From Ischnura elegans (taxonomy: Eukaryota > Arthropoda > Insecta > Odonata > Coenagrionidae), in NCBI RefSeq assembly GCF_921293095.1, contig NC_060258.1, positions 8,508,607 to 8,572,606 on the forward strand: a stretch of DNA of 64,000 nucleotides, read 5' to 3'. Below the pieces are notes generated by a model that ran no database searches, had not been told where the DNA came from, and saw only the letters and a list, made by a program, of their open reading frames with translations. This document shows, one piece after another, positions 43,428 to 54,726 of the stretch; the stretch's first letter is position 1, and each line of letters opens with the position of its first letter. The position numbers and the translations under genes are program-made.

Positions 43428-44121
43428 CCCTTTCACTGCTGTGGACGTAGTTTTTCTTCCCCCCTGCCATGCAAAGCACTTCAAAGGGTCCCTAATCCAA
43501 CACCCTTTCCTTGACGAGCTCACCCTCGCTGGCCCCTCTCTTTGACCCTCTGAGAGCCTCCCACCCCAAAAGTGACCGCTCTGACTGCATTTTGAAAATC
43601 AACCAATCAATCTGATCATCAAAAAATGATGGTTTGCATCGCACTCCTGCCAATCAAGCAATTAAGTATGTATTTGAACCGCGTTTCTGCGATGAGAAGT
43701 AACGATTTTGATAACTTTGCTATGTACATATAATGGCCTATTTCCTGTGGTCCGCAGCCACGTTTTTAGCAAAGTTAGTGAAATTGTTATTTCTCATCGC
43801 AGAAACTCAGTTCAAAGACGTACTTGATTGCTTGATTGTTAGGAGTGGGATGCAAACAATCATTTTTTGATGATTGGATTGATTGATAGATTTTCAAATT
43901 GCAGTCAGAGCGGTCACTTTTGGGGAGGGAGGATGGTAGGGTCGATGAGATGGTCCTGCGTGGGTGAACTCGTCGAGGATAGGGTCCCGGATTAGGGACC
44001 CTTTGGAGGGTTTACCACGCCCATTATTGAAGTACCTGCTCCATGGGCCCACAAAACACATTTTAATCTTTTCGCTGCATTTGAGGAGAAGGTTTTCGGA
44101 GATTGAACATCAGTGAAAAGG
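43428..44121. mobile_element. piggyBac-like foldback MITE, arms about 300 bp
   Basis: Flanked by TTAA (43424-43427, 44122-44125). CCCTTTCACTG and CAGTGAAAAGG are the ends. The whole left half is an imperfect inverted copy of the right half, with the turn at about 43722-43770 (ACCGCTCTGACTGCA at 43577 pairs with TGCAGTCAGAGCGGT at 43903). It could form a very long hairpin RNA if transcribed. Confidence 0.8.
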
Positions 44122-44128
44122 TTAAATA

Positions 44129-44896
44129 CATTGAGTCCTCGTTTAACGTCACTTACCGTTCCTGAAAAATGTGACGATAAACGAAATGACGTTAATCGAA
44201 ACATAATACCCCATAAGAAACAATGTAAAAAGTGAATATCGGCTCCTAGACCTCACAATTCCTACGTGAAAAAATTTTAGCGTATCATATCTGGGGCATT
44301 TTTTGCGATGGGAATGCCAAACTATCGCATAAATACGAGTTCCTGTCTCCATCGACGACAATAGCAGCAGTGACGTAAATCCTTCTCCATTTTTTATATC
44401 TTCCCGCATTTGTTTTTCGGCTTCGCTATGGTGGGCGCCCGGGCGAGCGTCGCCTGGGCATCATCATCTCTGAAACATCGTCGCAATTACAGGAAACAAA
44501 ATTATTGTGAACACGGCAAAAAAAATGACGACAAAAACTCCGAGTTCTACATGGAAAAATGCCTTGAAATCACTTTTTAGGTTCCTGAAAACCATTATGT
44601 CAAGTAAAACCTTGCGCACCTACCTAAGAACTCATTTTGCAAAAAATTTGCTAAAACCATAATCGCAATTAACTATAAACATATCATTTTACACTTCATT
44701 TAGACAGACTGTACTACCGCCCACAAAACGAACAACCTGCAACGCCCGCCGCTTCGCGTTTCTTTCTCGCACGAATTTTAAAAGACTTGACGTTATCGCG
44801 AAGCAAAGGTGCGATAAACGAATGACGGTCTCAAAATTTTCGTGACGTTATTGCGAAATGATGTTAAACGGGGTGACGTTGAACGAGGACTCACTG
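44129..44896 (-). mobile_element. pogo/Tigger-like element C, copy 3 (768 bp)
   Basis: CATTGAGTCCTCGTTTAACG to AACGAGGACTCACTG; TA at 44127-44128 and 44897-44898. It landed 3 bp outside the piggyBac MITE. The paralogous sequence at 45.38 kb reads GGGTTAAATAGATTTAAACA without it. Confidence 0.9.
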
Positions 44897-45420
44897 TAGA
44901 TTTAAACATGAGTAATGTAACTTATTTATTCATCAGCAATGGTAACTTGTCAACAACTTTTTACCCAACTCATCGAGGAAAGGGTCGGGGATTAGCCACG
45001 TTTCTATCAAAGTTAACAAAATTGTTATTTTTCATCGCAGAAACACGGTTCAAAGACATACTTGATTGCTTGATTGTTAGGAGTGGGATGCAAACAATCA
45101 TTTTTTGATGAATGGATTTATTGATAGATTTTCAAATTGCAGTCAGAGCGGATGTAGATGCGTAGATGCAGTAGATGTAGACCCCCGCTGGTAGGGTCGA
45201 TGAGTCGGTCCTGCGTGGGTGAGCTCGTCGAGGAAAGGGTTCTTTATTAGCAACCCTTTGGAGGGTTTACCACGCCCATTATTGAAGTACCTGCTCCATG
45301 GCAACCACGAAACTCATTTTAATCTTTACTCTGCATTTGAGGAGAAGGTTTTCGGAGATTGAACAGCAGCGAAAGGGTTAAATAGATTTAAACATGAAGT
45401 AATGTAGGTCAATTATTCTT
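44897..45420 (+). repeat. Tandem partial duplicate of 43.75-44.13 kb
   Basis: ACTTGATTGCTTGATTGTTA and GAGGGTTTACCACGCCCATT recur in the same order as in the right arm of the foldback MITE, followed by the same AGATTTAAACATGA flank. It contains a GATGTAGATGCGTAGATGC microsatellite near 45153-45175. Confidence 0.75.
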
Positions 45421-46022
45421 CTTTATTGTACACGATGCTGTTGTTTCTTTTAACTTATTCATTCAACTGCACTGGTAACTAGTCAACAACTTTTTCTTAC
45501 CCTTGACAACCCTTTGCTTATTCATAAACTTCAACACTTAATTTCATTGATTGAAATTAACATTTCGTTAAAATAATTTCTATTATCCCTTTTAGTGCGG
45601 AGCGCCAATATATCGGCTTTTACCGCTTGGCTGAAAAGTGTGGCGTGAGGATATATCGGCTTTTACGTTATTGTTGTTAAATTTGAGGACATTGAAGTAA
45701 AAAAACTTATGTATCAGTAAACGTATAAAAATTTTTCTGATTATTGTCCAATTATAATCTCATTAATTAAAAAAATACCGCTTAAAGATATCTAAAAAAT
45801 TAACTATATGTATAATGTTTATTTTTCCTAGTTGCTACATTTCATTAAAATACCCTACTCATTTTTCGACTGTACCGCGGGAAGAAGGATAGCACTAAAT
45901 GGATTAAGCAACGACATTGCATGAAATATCAACCAAATCCTGCATGTCTTTTTTGAATAAAATGTGAAAGATATGCATTCTCCTGTGCAGAGTAATGCCT
46001 GGGAAACAGATTGCTAAAGTAT
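45421..46022. other. AT-rich intronic sequence
   Basis: Only a short direct repeat (ATATATCGGCTTTTAC at about 45610 and 45647) was noticed. Confidence 0.4.
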
Positions 46023-46540
46023 GTACATTAGATTCCGTTTAATGGGTCCACCGGGTACTTGGGGCAGCTGCTTAATTGGGGCAGATCTTGAAGAACAGAA
46101 CCCAATAGATAGGAATATCCCAGAGTATTCTCCGCTTAATTGGAACAGCATGCCGCTTTATTGGGCCATGAGTCGGCCACATAGACTCTATACTCGCGAG
46201 GAAATTAAATTTTTTTGTTTGCAGAGTACTATATTTTTTATATTTTCCTCCTTTGATGTAATCTTATTTTTTCACAAATGTTCCTATTCTTGCCCTATTT
46301 TGAAAGCTCTTGTTGTTATACTATCCGCAAGAGGATAGGACTTTCCTTTAATAGGACTTAGTAAAAGACATTCATTCAGAATCGCCCGAGGCTGTGAAAA
46401 ATATTTTCAACTAAATAGTTATAATTCTTAAAAATGATAATAAGTTAATTGAACTCGCTGATTTATTAATCAAATTAATAGCTTAATAAACTTAGGTTGC
46501 ATTATAAACATTCTTTAGTCTTCTTTCCACCATTTGTTTA
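46023..46540 (+). mobile_element. Tigger-like MITE, second copy (3'-truncated)
   Basis: CATTAGATTCCGTTTAATGG, GGGGCAGCTGCTTAATTGGG and onward match 10943-11790. It lacks the piggyBac insertion (empty site near 46468-46480) and the right terminus. Confidence 0.75.
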
Positions 46541-47179
46541 ATAGTCTTCGCGTGCTACCTATTCCCTGTGTCTACATACTTGGATGATAGAAGGAAAATA
46601 AGCTCTTATAAAAAATTTTTTTTTAAAAACCAGCCTTTATATTTAGATTACAGGGGATGAGCAACGTTTATATATGACACAAAACAAAAAAACTCAGTGA
46701 CCCCGAAAAACCAAAAGTGACGTATTAAAAAAGTCACTATATTTATTAAATTTTCAGTGAATGGTAAGCCCCCTATGTTTCAAAATGCCACCCCTATGCT
46801 TTTAAATGCCTACTATGTGGATATGCCTAAAGTGGATAACTTTTACTGTGGTCGCAAAACACGAAAATCGACCATTTGGAACTTCTTAGATCAAAAACAT
46901 GTTTTGGGGGGCTATAGGTTGACTGGGGGGTGGTTAAAGGGGGGTTGGAGAGAAAAGTTATATTTTCATGTATTGTCATCGGAAATGAAGAAGTGTGCAA
47001 AATTTCAGCGTTTTTGCTTCACAGGAAGTGAGTCAAATTTGAGTTACAAGATTTGTACCAGACAAACAGACAAACAAACAGACAGGTTGGTGAGTTGATA
47101 TAAAGGCTGGAAAAAAAAGGTTAACTTCAACAATGAGTCAAGTGTCAGCAAACGTTTTCAACTCGGCCCATTGTTTCAG
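46541..47179. other. Intron 3, last part
   Basis: A 113-codon frame (46757-47098) has odd composition and ends in an (ACAGACAA)n microsatellite (47057-47090), which explains its C-terminal RQTDKQTDR. Not considered coding. Confidence 0.4.
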
Positions 47180-47368
47180 GCCGTGTGTGTCCCCCTGGAG
47201 GGAGATCATGTCTTTTGCGACCCGAGAGGTGGAGGCTCTGGGAGTTCTGTGTTTTGCACCCCTGGGGTCGACGGCAATGAAGAGGAGGGCGCTCGGTGGC
47301 AGCCAGATGAGCCAATGGTTGTGCGAGAGAGGCCGCCTTCCCTCCCTGCCGTGTCTTCTTCGATGCAC
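47180..47368 (+). CDS. ZAD protein, exon 4 (Gly/Ser/Pro/Glu-rich linker)
   Basis: Acceptor CCCATTGTTTCAG at 47179, donor CAC|GTGAGT at 47368, 63 codons, phase 0 on both sides. Peptide AVCVPLEGDHVFCDPRGGGS, then NEEEGARWQPDEP and RERPPSLPAVSSSMH. No fold is recognised and low complexity suggests a disordered linker. GC content is clearly higher than in the flanking intron, as in exon 3. Several overlapping frames are open here because of that composition; splice sites and phase select this one. Confidence 0.7.
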
Positions 47369-48021
47369 GTGAGTGTTTTGCATGATCTAGCACCACTCAT
47401 TTGGCTGCATTTCTCCTTGTTGCGAAAGAAAATAGATATTATCCCAGGCTACTAATAAAGGATGCTGTCGAAATATTCATACGATGGCCCGAAGTTTACC
47501 TCTATGACCCCCTGACCTCCGTATCAACCTTGGAGGTCAATTAGTGGATAATACGGGTATTAGGACAATACCATTGACTTGGGCACCCTTTAAAACCCAT
47601 GGATCGACACCTTTGTTGGTTGCCTATTCTTTTTGCCACCCTTATGACCTTGACGGTGATCTTACTGGGTCAACGGTTGAATTTTCGTGAATAAAAGTGT
47701 TATTTTCGGTTTTCTCGTGTCCAAAAACATAAGAATCGACATCTTGGTCATTTAAATTCAGAATTTTTTCCGCTGTCCACTGTGCCACATTTTTGAATAA
47801 GTCTTTAGGAGAGGGAATGAATTGCCGAATGAAAAATATAGGGTGCCATTTAAAAAAGACATACCGCATTTCATATCTCTGTAAATAACAAAGCTACAAG
47901 GAAGGCAGTCATGCTTATTAATGTCCCCCTGACGGCTAATGGTCATTTACTTGACAAATTTTTGAATTTGCATCTGGACAAAAAGTTACTACGGGTGGTC
48001 AAGATAAATGGGACACCCTGT
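47369..48021. other. Intron 4, first part
   Basis: Contains a satellite-like or ancient element with no recognised ends; the minus frame at 47642-47869 shows no motif. Confidence 0.35.
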
Positions 48022-48059
48022 ATAAAGACGTCACAATCACTTCAGTCGTTTAAAACAAG
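48022..48059 (+). pseudogene. LINE C-terminal fragment
   Basis: AAGACGTCACAATCACTTCA GTCGTTTAAAA matches the LINE end at 52770-52800 (NIKMSQSLQSFKR). Cut by element J copy 2. Confidence 0.5.
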
Positions 48060-48694
48060 CAGGGTTCCCACTCAACGGTGAAAACCTTAAAACCGTGAAT
48101 AAGCCGTGAATTTCGTCCACCGTGAAAAAACCTGGAAATAGCCGTGAATTTCGTCGTAAAACCTTAGAAATCTCTCAAACTTGATTGTAGAACAACAATA
48201 GACGAGTTGAAAGAAGAAAAAAACGATATTTCAATCATGTTTCAAAGCCGAGTCACGTGCAGATACTGTCCACGCATTTATCTGCAAGCGTGTGTTCGAA
48301 GCGCAATTATTAATTGGTCCATGTGTGCCGTGACAGCACATTGACCTTAAGCCTGCGATTGGGAGACGTTAACCCTGGCTAAAAATCAGGCACTACTTGT
48401 TCACTTCCCTGCCACCCTGATCTCTTCATATTCCCATCACACACTTTTAGCCGGACATGAATTTTGCTAACGATAGGTGATGTCATAAGAGATAGCACGT
48501 TCATTGCTGTGTCTGCAGTCACAGCGTCTGCCGCGTTTAGTAAATTTTTAGTTAACGAGAGGCCGATGATTGTTACGTGATCAATATTTCTGCCTAAAAT
48601 ACCTTATCTAAAAACCGTGAATTTGAGGACATTAAGACCATGAAAACCTTGAAAAAACCGTGAATTTTATAATGTAGTTAGAGTGGGAGCCCTG
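48060..48694 (+). mobile_element. Element J, copy 2
   Basis: CAGGGTTCCCACTCAACGGTG to AGTGGGAGCCCTG, 635 bp, flanked by ACAAG and AGAAG (one change). The LINE consensus at the site reads AAAAGAAGG, consistent with a 5-bp AGAAG duplication. Confidence 0.75.
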
Positions 48695-48709
48695 AGAAGG
48701 TTGTACGCA

Positions 48710-48928
48710 ACTCAAAAGACAAAGAATTCAATTCTTTGTTTATATTTCATGAGAAAAGAACAAATATTTATTTCGAAAACTGACTTGATAAACAATTGCA
48801 TGACCGCGGTCCGTTACCGCTTAGAGGGGTAATAAAAGACGAGGGGTCAGGGTACCTGCTCCGAGATTCCGGGGGTAAACGCCGCAGTATGATTGGGTCC
48901 CAAAATAAAGACATCGTACACCCGCGAC
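48710..48928 (+). repeat. Dispersed repeat shared with 61863-62090
   Basis: CTCAAAAGACAAAGAATTCA, ATGACCGCGGTCC, AGAGGGGTAATAAAAGAC and GGGTCCC...AAAGAC recur at 61873-62085 in the same orientation. GC-rich second half. Class unknown, possibly an LTR-type fragment. Confidence 0.7.
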
Positions 48929-49670
48929 CAGGGTTGATTGATTTAAATCACTTTGATTTAAATCACGATATAAATTACTTGATTTTTATTTTTAAAAATC
49001 AGGTGATTTAAATCATAATGTGATCTATATGTTTGATTTTTAAAGAGTCAAGAAAAGGAAGCTGTGAGTGTATAATTTTGATTTTTATTTCTTAATTAAT
49101 ACAATGAATCGACAGCTATCAGCACAGTGGTGGCTCTTAGATAGAAATGATACTGTAGGAATGCATGTAACATGAAAATTTTAAAAAATGGCTTTGGTTA
49201 TAATACTAGTGTATCCGTTGAAAAAAAAATTGTTTTCTGATTTAACTTCCAAGCGTAGGCACCATACAAAGTTGCAATTACAGAATTTTTCTAAACTTCA
49301 TATGCATTAGAACCGCATAATATAGCACAGTTGGCTTCACTTGGGTTGACTTCCAATGGCAATTTTATATTATGCTGGTGTAATTTTTAATTTGATACCA
49401 TTGGCATTTCCATAGTTCTCTCCCCTTATTGACTAAATGTTGTGTTGAGCTTAGAGTATGTTGCCTCTGATTGTTTCTGCAAACGATCATTCTCCAATAC
49501 GCTGCCCAAATAGTTAGTTTTGCAAATAACTGAATTTTTGATGAATGGAGAATCATAAAAATCTCATTTAAATCAATAAAATCAGATTTAAATCAATAAA
49601 ATCCGATTTAAATCAAAAAAATCTTCAAAAATGATTTTTTTCAAAAAAATCATGATTTTTATTAACCCTG
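48929..49670. mobile_element. hAT-type element, uninterrupted copy (742 bp), 8-bp target duplication
   Basis: CAGGGTTGATTGATTTAAAT to ATTTTTATTAACCCTG, flanked by CCCGCGAC (48921-48928) and CCTGCGAC (49671-49678). Same family as 28918-31017, reversed, without the Penelope insert. GATTTAAATCA arrays at both ends. Confidence 0.85.
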
Positions 49671-49713
49671 CCTGCGACTGTCCTAAAAGGGGGAGAGCTA
49701 GAAAATGTATATA

Positions 49714-50528
49714 CAGTAAAACTTTGATTTTACGCACTTTGATTTTACATCAAGTCTCGTTTTTACGCAGCGGCACTCAAGTCCGGCCGGAAAGCATAGG
49801 GAATTCCAATGGTGAAACTTCGATTTTACATCTTTTCTTGATTTTACGCAGTTTTTCGATTTTGCGCAGCATAACCCCAACCCCAAAGAGGCCGCTAATC
49901 TTGATTTTACGCAGTTGTCTTTCGGCTTGTTTTGAAAATCCAACAGGAGCAATGTGAAGTTAGGTATTATTTCGTCTCAATGAGTTGCAAAAATGAATAC
50001 AGGAACGGTTGAAATGACGTTGCGCCGTTGAGCGTGAAACTAAAAAACATCGCGAATCTAATTATTGCTTACCCCTGTGCCCTCTCAGTAACATTTCAGG
50101 CTCCTTTACGAACTCGAATATCGCTCTACCACCATGTTGTTCAACCATGGGAAACATTGCTCAGGAATGCAACGTTGTTTCTCTAAAGGTAACATGTCAT
50201 CTGTGATGTTGCTTGTGGGTAAATAAGATTATTATTTTCTTGCCTCCAAATGATTAATTGAATCTGGGAAACATATATCCGATGCGAATGAAAAGGATTT
50301 CATGCTCTTTTACCGTTAATCCTCACATATGAGACTTTTTTTGGTTCCGGTTCTGGCTTAAATCAGAACTATATGTACAAAAGTGTATAAGCCTTCTAAA
50401 AATATTGAGCAAGAATTATCCTGAAAACTATACTCCTCCTCAATACCAACTCTTGAATTTACACACTTTGATTTTACCCAGTGCCCATATTTCGGTCCCT
50501 CCAACTGCGTAAAATCTAAGTTTTACTG
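49714..50528 (+). mobile_element. pogo/Tigger-like MITE E, 815 bp, TA duplication
   Basis: CAGTAAAACTTTGATTTTAC and GTAAAATCTAAGTTTTACTG ends; TA at 49712-49713 and 50529-50530. GATTTTACGCA is repeated at least six times near the ends. No transposase. Confidence 0.9.
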
Positions 50529-50784
50529 TATATGGCTTTCGTTCTTTTGGTCAGGAAAATCTCAGACAGAAATATGCGGCTTTCGTCTCCCGGATCAAGA
50601 AACGTCCACACGTTTTAGTAGGGAAAAGATTAATCATAGGGATTGCATTGGTACAATTGACACATGGATCAAAGGGGAATTTTCTCTCAAGCAGCGTTGA
50701 ATGGATCAAATTCCAGGAATATGTTAATGCACACAGGCGGATTGTCACTTTATGGGGCTGGAAAAGAGGCGGGATTACATTTAC

Positions 50785-51781
50785 GGGAATTAATGATGTT
50801 ATAATGAAACACTTACTTGCAATTTTCCACAAAAATAAAATTTTTACTACGACTCGAGTTTCAATGATACTACATCATTTTCAAGTAACAACTGAGAGAG
50901 GAGAAATGGGGTGGAAGGTCCTCAAGGAGCTGGTTGGAATGGATAGGGGTGCAAGGCAGGGGGGGGGGAGGGGGGATAGGGGAGAGTGGAAAAACCAGAG
51001 GAGGTAAAAAGGTTGGGAATTGAAGGGTTTTTTCCCGGGTTAACAAACTTGAACATAGAAATGAATGCATTTGAATACACGTGGCGGTCTTCTTATCTTC
51101 GGGTGTTTCCGAGGGCCATCTGTGAATGGTGTGGAAGGGGGGGGAAAGACGTCTTCTGTGCCCGTGGGCTGCCGTGCGGATTAGTAGGGTCTTCGGGGGT
51201 GCGTTCTTCTGAGGGTGTGTAGGTGGGGCGCGGGGGGTCGGCGGTTAGGATTCACTGTATGGTTCTTGTGGGATCTCTTTCACGTCGAGTGGGCGACAGG
51301 AGGGGGGAGAAGGGATTTTAACACTTCTGGGAAACGCACTATTGGAACTTAATGGCAAGCAAGGGCGATTTTGAAAGGTAGAGGTGGTCATTGAGAAGGG
51401 AAACCTGGGAATGTTTATGTTGGTGGATCTCTAATTGTTCCAAGGCGTCTAATGGCCCTCGGAAACACCCGAAGATAAGAAGACCGCCACGTGTATTCAA
51501 ATGCATTCATTTCTATGTTCAAGTTTGTTAACCCCGGAAAAAACCCTTCAATTCCCAACCTTTTTACCTCCTCTGGTTTTTCCACTCTCCCCTATCCCCC
51601 CTCCCCCCCCTCGCCTTGCACCCCTATCCATTCCAACCAGCTCCTTGAGGACCTTCCACCCCATTTCTCCTATCTCAGTTGTTACTTGAAAATGATGTAG
51701 TAGCATTGAAACTCGAGTCGTAGTAAAAAATTTATTTTTGTGGAAAATTGCAAGTAAGTGTTTCATTATGAATCAATTCCA
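50785..51781. mobile_element. Palindromic element, 320-bp arms, hammerhead-like motif
   Basis: 50785-51119 is the inverted copy of 51452-51781 (AATGCATTTGAATACACGTG against CACGTGTATTCAAATGCATT), with a 330-bp GC-rich spacer. Arms contain CCCCCCTCCCCCCCC / GGGGGGGGAGGGGGG tracts. At 51685-51712 (plus) lies CTTGAAAAT, stem GATG / CATT, GAAAC, close to the motif at 30855. The plan matches Penelope-type inverted ends, but no RT is present. Confidence 0.65.
51685..51712 (+). ncRNA. Degenerate hammerhead-like motif
   Basis: TTGAAAA, T, stem GATG / CATT with a 6-base loop, GAAAC. The same two core changes as at 30855 (U3, A8). The mirror copy is in the other arm near 50860-50885. Confidence 0.25.
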
Positions 51782-51862
51782 CTCCATCTTGCTTGATTCC
51801 TCGAATTTTATAATGATGTTATGCCCGAATCGTCCATGCATGGACCCATGGGGTAGCATTTA

Positions 51863-52445
51863 CAGTGCAACCTCGATATAACGACACCCCACGGTGCACT
51901 AATAAACACTCGCTGTAGCTAATTGTCGCTTTACCGGAGGTGGAGCAAATAATAGCCAATATTCCTGTTGCGAACAGATATACGGGAACAGGAGTGGTGC
52001 GGCGACAGATAAACATCCATCCGATAAACGTAAGCATAAATCCAGACGAAAGGCGATGTTTTTTTGCATCACTAAATTTCCTCACTCAAATAACGACTAA
52101 CTATTCAAACAATTTATAAGTGCCGCACTGAATAAAAATCATGCAAAGCATTGTTTCGTCAATCATAATATTTATCGAACGACAGTTTACCACATAAATT
52201 TGAGACTGAGCACTCCATTAACTTCATTTCTAACAGATCGCTAGCAATTACAGAGGTTAAGGAGTCTTCATGAAAGTCTTCCGGCGGTGAAACCCTCGCT
52301 ATGGCCAGAGCCAACAACGAAAGGGTCTCGTAAAAACGAATTTTTCAACACACTTATTATAGGGAGAATTGACGGTGCATCGGCTATCTCTCGTTATAGC
52401 GGGGGTGTCACTGTAGCCCGTACTCGCTTTAACGGGGTTCCACTG
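51863..52445 (-). mobile_element. pogo/Tigger-like element B, copy 4 (583 bp, reversed)
   Basis: CAGTGCAACCTCGATATAAC to AACGGGGTTCCACTG; TA at 51861-51862 and 52446-52447. Closest to copy 1 in its internal deletion. Confidence 0.9.
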
Positions 52446-52447
52446 TA

Positions 52448-53030
52448 CTATCGTGTGCTATGCCTTCACCAGTCTTTCCTATATCCTCCTGCAGTCCCTC
52501 CCTCATTATCGTTTGTCCAAATTCTTCACTGATCTGAATTGGTTACCTCTTCGCAGCCGAAGGGATCCTGGGATCTTTTCTGTTCTCCTTATTCCGAAAA
52601 CAGACTCCTGCATACCTGTTCGAATTATTCATCCCCCGCAAAAAAGTTACTGGAATTTCCAGCCGCCGTGTTTCTGACCTTCAAATTCCCCAAGCCCGCA
52701 CCACTATATATTTCATATCTTTTCATCCAACTGCGTCTAGATTCTGGAACTCTCTTCCGCCAAATATTAAGATGTCACAATCACTTCAGTCGTTTAAAAG
52801 AAGGCCGTACTCCTATTTGAAGTCTGGCGCTTGATTCAGTCTCCTCCACTCATTAAAGTTATCATCTTAAAGTTGTGATGTTATCAAAACTCTCTGCATA
52901 AATGTGTATATTAATGTGTGTGTTCATTACTGTCTAAGTTAAAACTTATATTTTTTTGTTATTAGTATTGGATATTTTACATCTTTTGTATTAATATCTA
53001 CTACTTGTCAAAATATCCCTCCTATGTCCC
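52448..53030 (+). pseudogene. 5'-truncated LINE, C-terminus and 3' UTR
   Basis: Frames shift once, but the end reads SFHPTASRFWNSLPPNIKMS QSLQSFKRRPYSYLKSGA, stop at 52830; F-W-N-S-LP...S-x-x-x-F-K-R is the LINE ORF2 end. Upstream DLNWLPLRSRRD... is the L-x-W-L-P-L-x-x-R-R motif. The 3' UTR recurs at 54078-54240. Confidence 0.75.
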
Positions 53031-53440
53031 GTGCTACAACCTCGCTGAATCCGATTTATTTGGCATGTAAAACATATACCATTTGGCGGTACAAAGACTA
53101 TAACTTGCGATTATCGTAAAATGCAGTTCTCCCTAAAACGGGCTTCCACCGTACTTACAAGGAGGGACCCAGGAATAACTGGACGGAAATCGCCTTGCAT
53201 GCAACTCGAATATTTTGGGCTCCTCCATCCAGATGGGTGATATTTCATCATTTCTGAGTCAGTATGCGAAATGGCGTGGATATAGACAGCTGCAGCGAGC
53301 CCCTGTGACAGTTTATATTCGAAGATTTTTTTGACCCCTTAAATTTTTGAAATAGCTGATATTCGAGAACAGAGCACAGCATTGAAAATTTTCTCTTTGA
53401 AAAATTGAGTGAGACACAGCTATAATGTTGTCAACCAGTG
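53031..53440. other. Intronic sequence
   Basis: Nothing recognised. Confidence 0.4.
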
Positions 53441-53738
53441 GCGCAGATAGGGGGGGGGGGTTTGGGGGTTAAAACCCCCCCAGAGCTTGGAGAAATTCTT
53501 AAGTTTAACCCTTTGGAGACGGTGGATTTTTTGTCTTAGCATGACTGCTGTACTGGGCCGCAAGAGACTCTTCTTTCCCCATGTGAGGAGCATTTTTGGA
53601 GGACATTCATTGAGAAGGGTGTTGTGGATAAAAGGGCGGTTTCCTATTATTTTTTTAAGTTGCCTAAATCGAAAGATTATTACTCCTGGAGTACATATAT
53701 TTCACGCTTTTAGATTTTTAAATGACGACATCTATTTG
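53441..53738 (+). repeat. Repeat U copy with repeat A fragment
   Basis: AGTGGCGCAGATAGGGGGGG through TTTAACCCTTTGGAGACGG and GGACATTCATTGAGAAGGG is repeat U (also 58630, 59305 and partly 61410). At 53631-53738 it is joined to the left end of repeat A (GGGCGGTTTCCTATTA). The same U-A junction recurs at 58.83 and 59.50 kb, so the two were duplicated together. Confidence 0.7.
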
Positions 53739-54077
53739 GAGTCCATGGTGGAGTTCTCTCTTCGACATGACTGCCAGAAAATGCGACAAATATAACACAC
53801 ATGGGTAATATATGCGATAAAGAAACGTAAAGGCATACGTATCTGATGGCCCCTAAGCCCAACAAAACTTAATAGCAAGACTTTATTGATTTAGCATTCT
53901 AAATAATGACTCTTCCGTCCTCTCCGTAAAGAGCATTTTTTCAGGACCTTTGTTAACCCATTGATACCCAGAAGGTTTTTTTTTCAAAATATTTTACTGC
54001 AGACTACCGATTATCCGGCTGCGATATGTCTCAGTAACATATATAACATATATAACACATTAAACATAACTCAGACA

Positions 54078-54240
54078 TAACTCATTAAAGTTATCATCTT
54101 AAAGTTGTGATGTTATCAAAACTCTCTGCATAAATGTGTGTGTTCATTTACTTTCTGTGTTAAAACTTATATTTTTTGTTATAAGCATTGAATATGTATT
54201 TGACATTTTTTGTATTAATATCTACTACTTGTTAGCCTAG
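54078..54240 (+). repeat. LINE 3' UTR copy
   Basis: CTCATTAAAGTTATCATCTTAAAGTTGTGATG and TTTGTATTAATATCTACTAC-type sequence match 52850-53020. No coding part attached. Confidence 0.7.
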
Positions 54241-54726
54241 CAATAATCTCCGTAATGCCTCATGTTTGTCAAAATGCCTTAAATTAAGAGAAGTACATTT
54301 CCTGTATTTTCTATTTTTTGCTCTCATAGGTTTTACCTAGAGCATAATAAAAATATTCAATATATTGCAGAGGAAATTTAAGAGATTGATGATCCAAAAA
54401 TTACTAATCAATAAATTAAAATTCTAGTATTTCTCCTTATCTTTGTACCAACCCCTTAACTTTGAGGCTTCATTTTTCAAAAAACAATTTTTAATCCATT
54501 GGATACCATCAATATACCCCTTTTAGCGGGGAAATGATCATGCCCGTCGCATTATGACAAGGCGCAAAAGATTCAGCTACGAATTCTTTGCCATATTCTC
54601 CGTAGCATGCTTCGCTAGGGTGGTCCTTGTATTTTAAGTATGAATTGAGTGAAATTAAAAAATGAATAAAGTATGAAAATTATTTTTGAAATCGGACACT
54701 GGGAAAACGTGCTGCATATCACTTAA

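Noticed and set aside
46757-47098. 113-codon frame ending RQTDKQTDR
   Set aside because: The C-terminus is a translated ACAGACAA microsatellite and the rest has no motif.
47133-47455. Four other open frames over exon 4
   Set aside because: GC-rich exon leaves several frames open; only one agrees with the acceptor, donor and phase-0 junctions.
53487-53795. 102-codon frame across repeat U and repeat A
   Set aside because: Spans the junction of two mobile repeats that recur elsewhere with stops.
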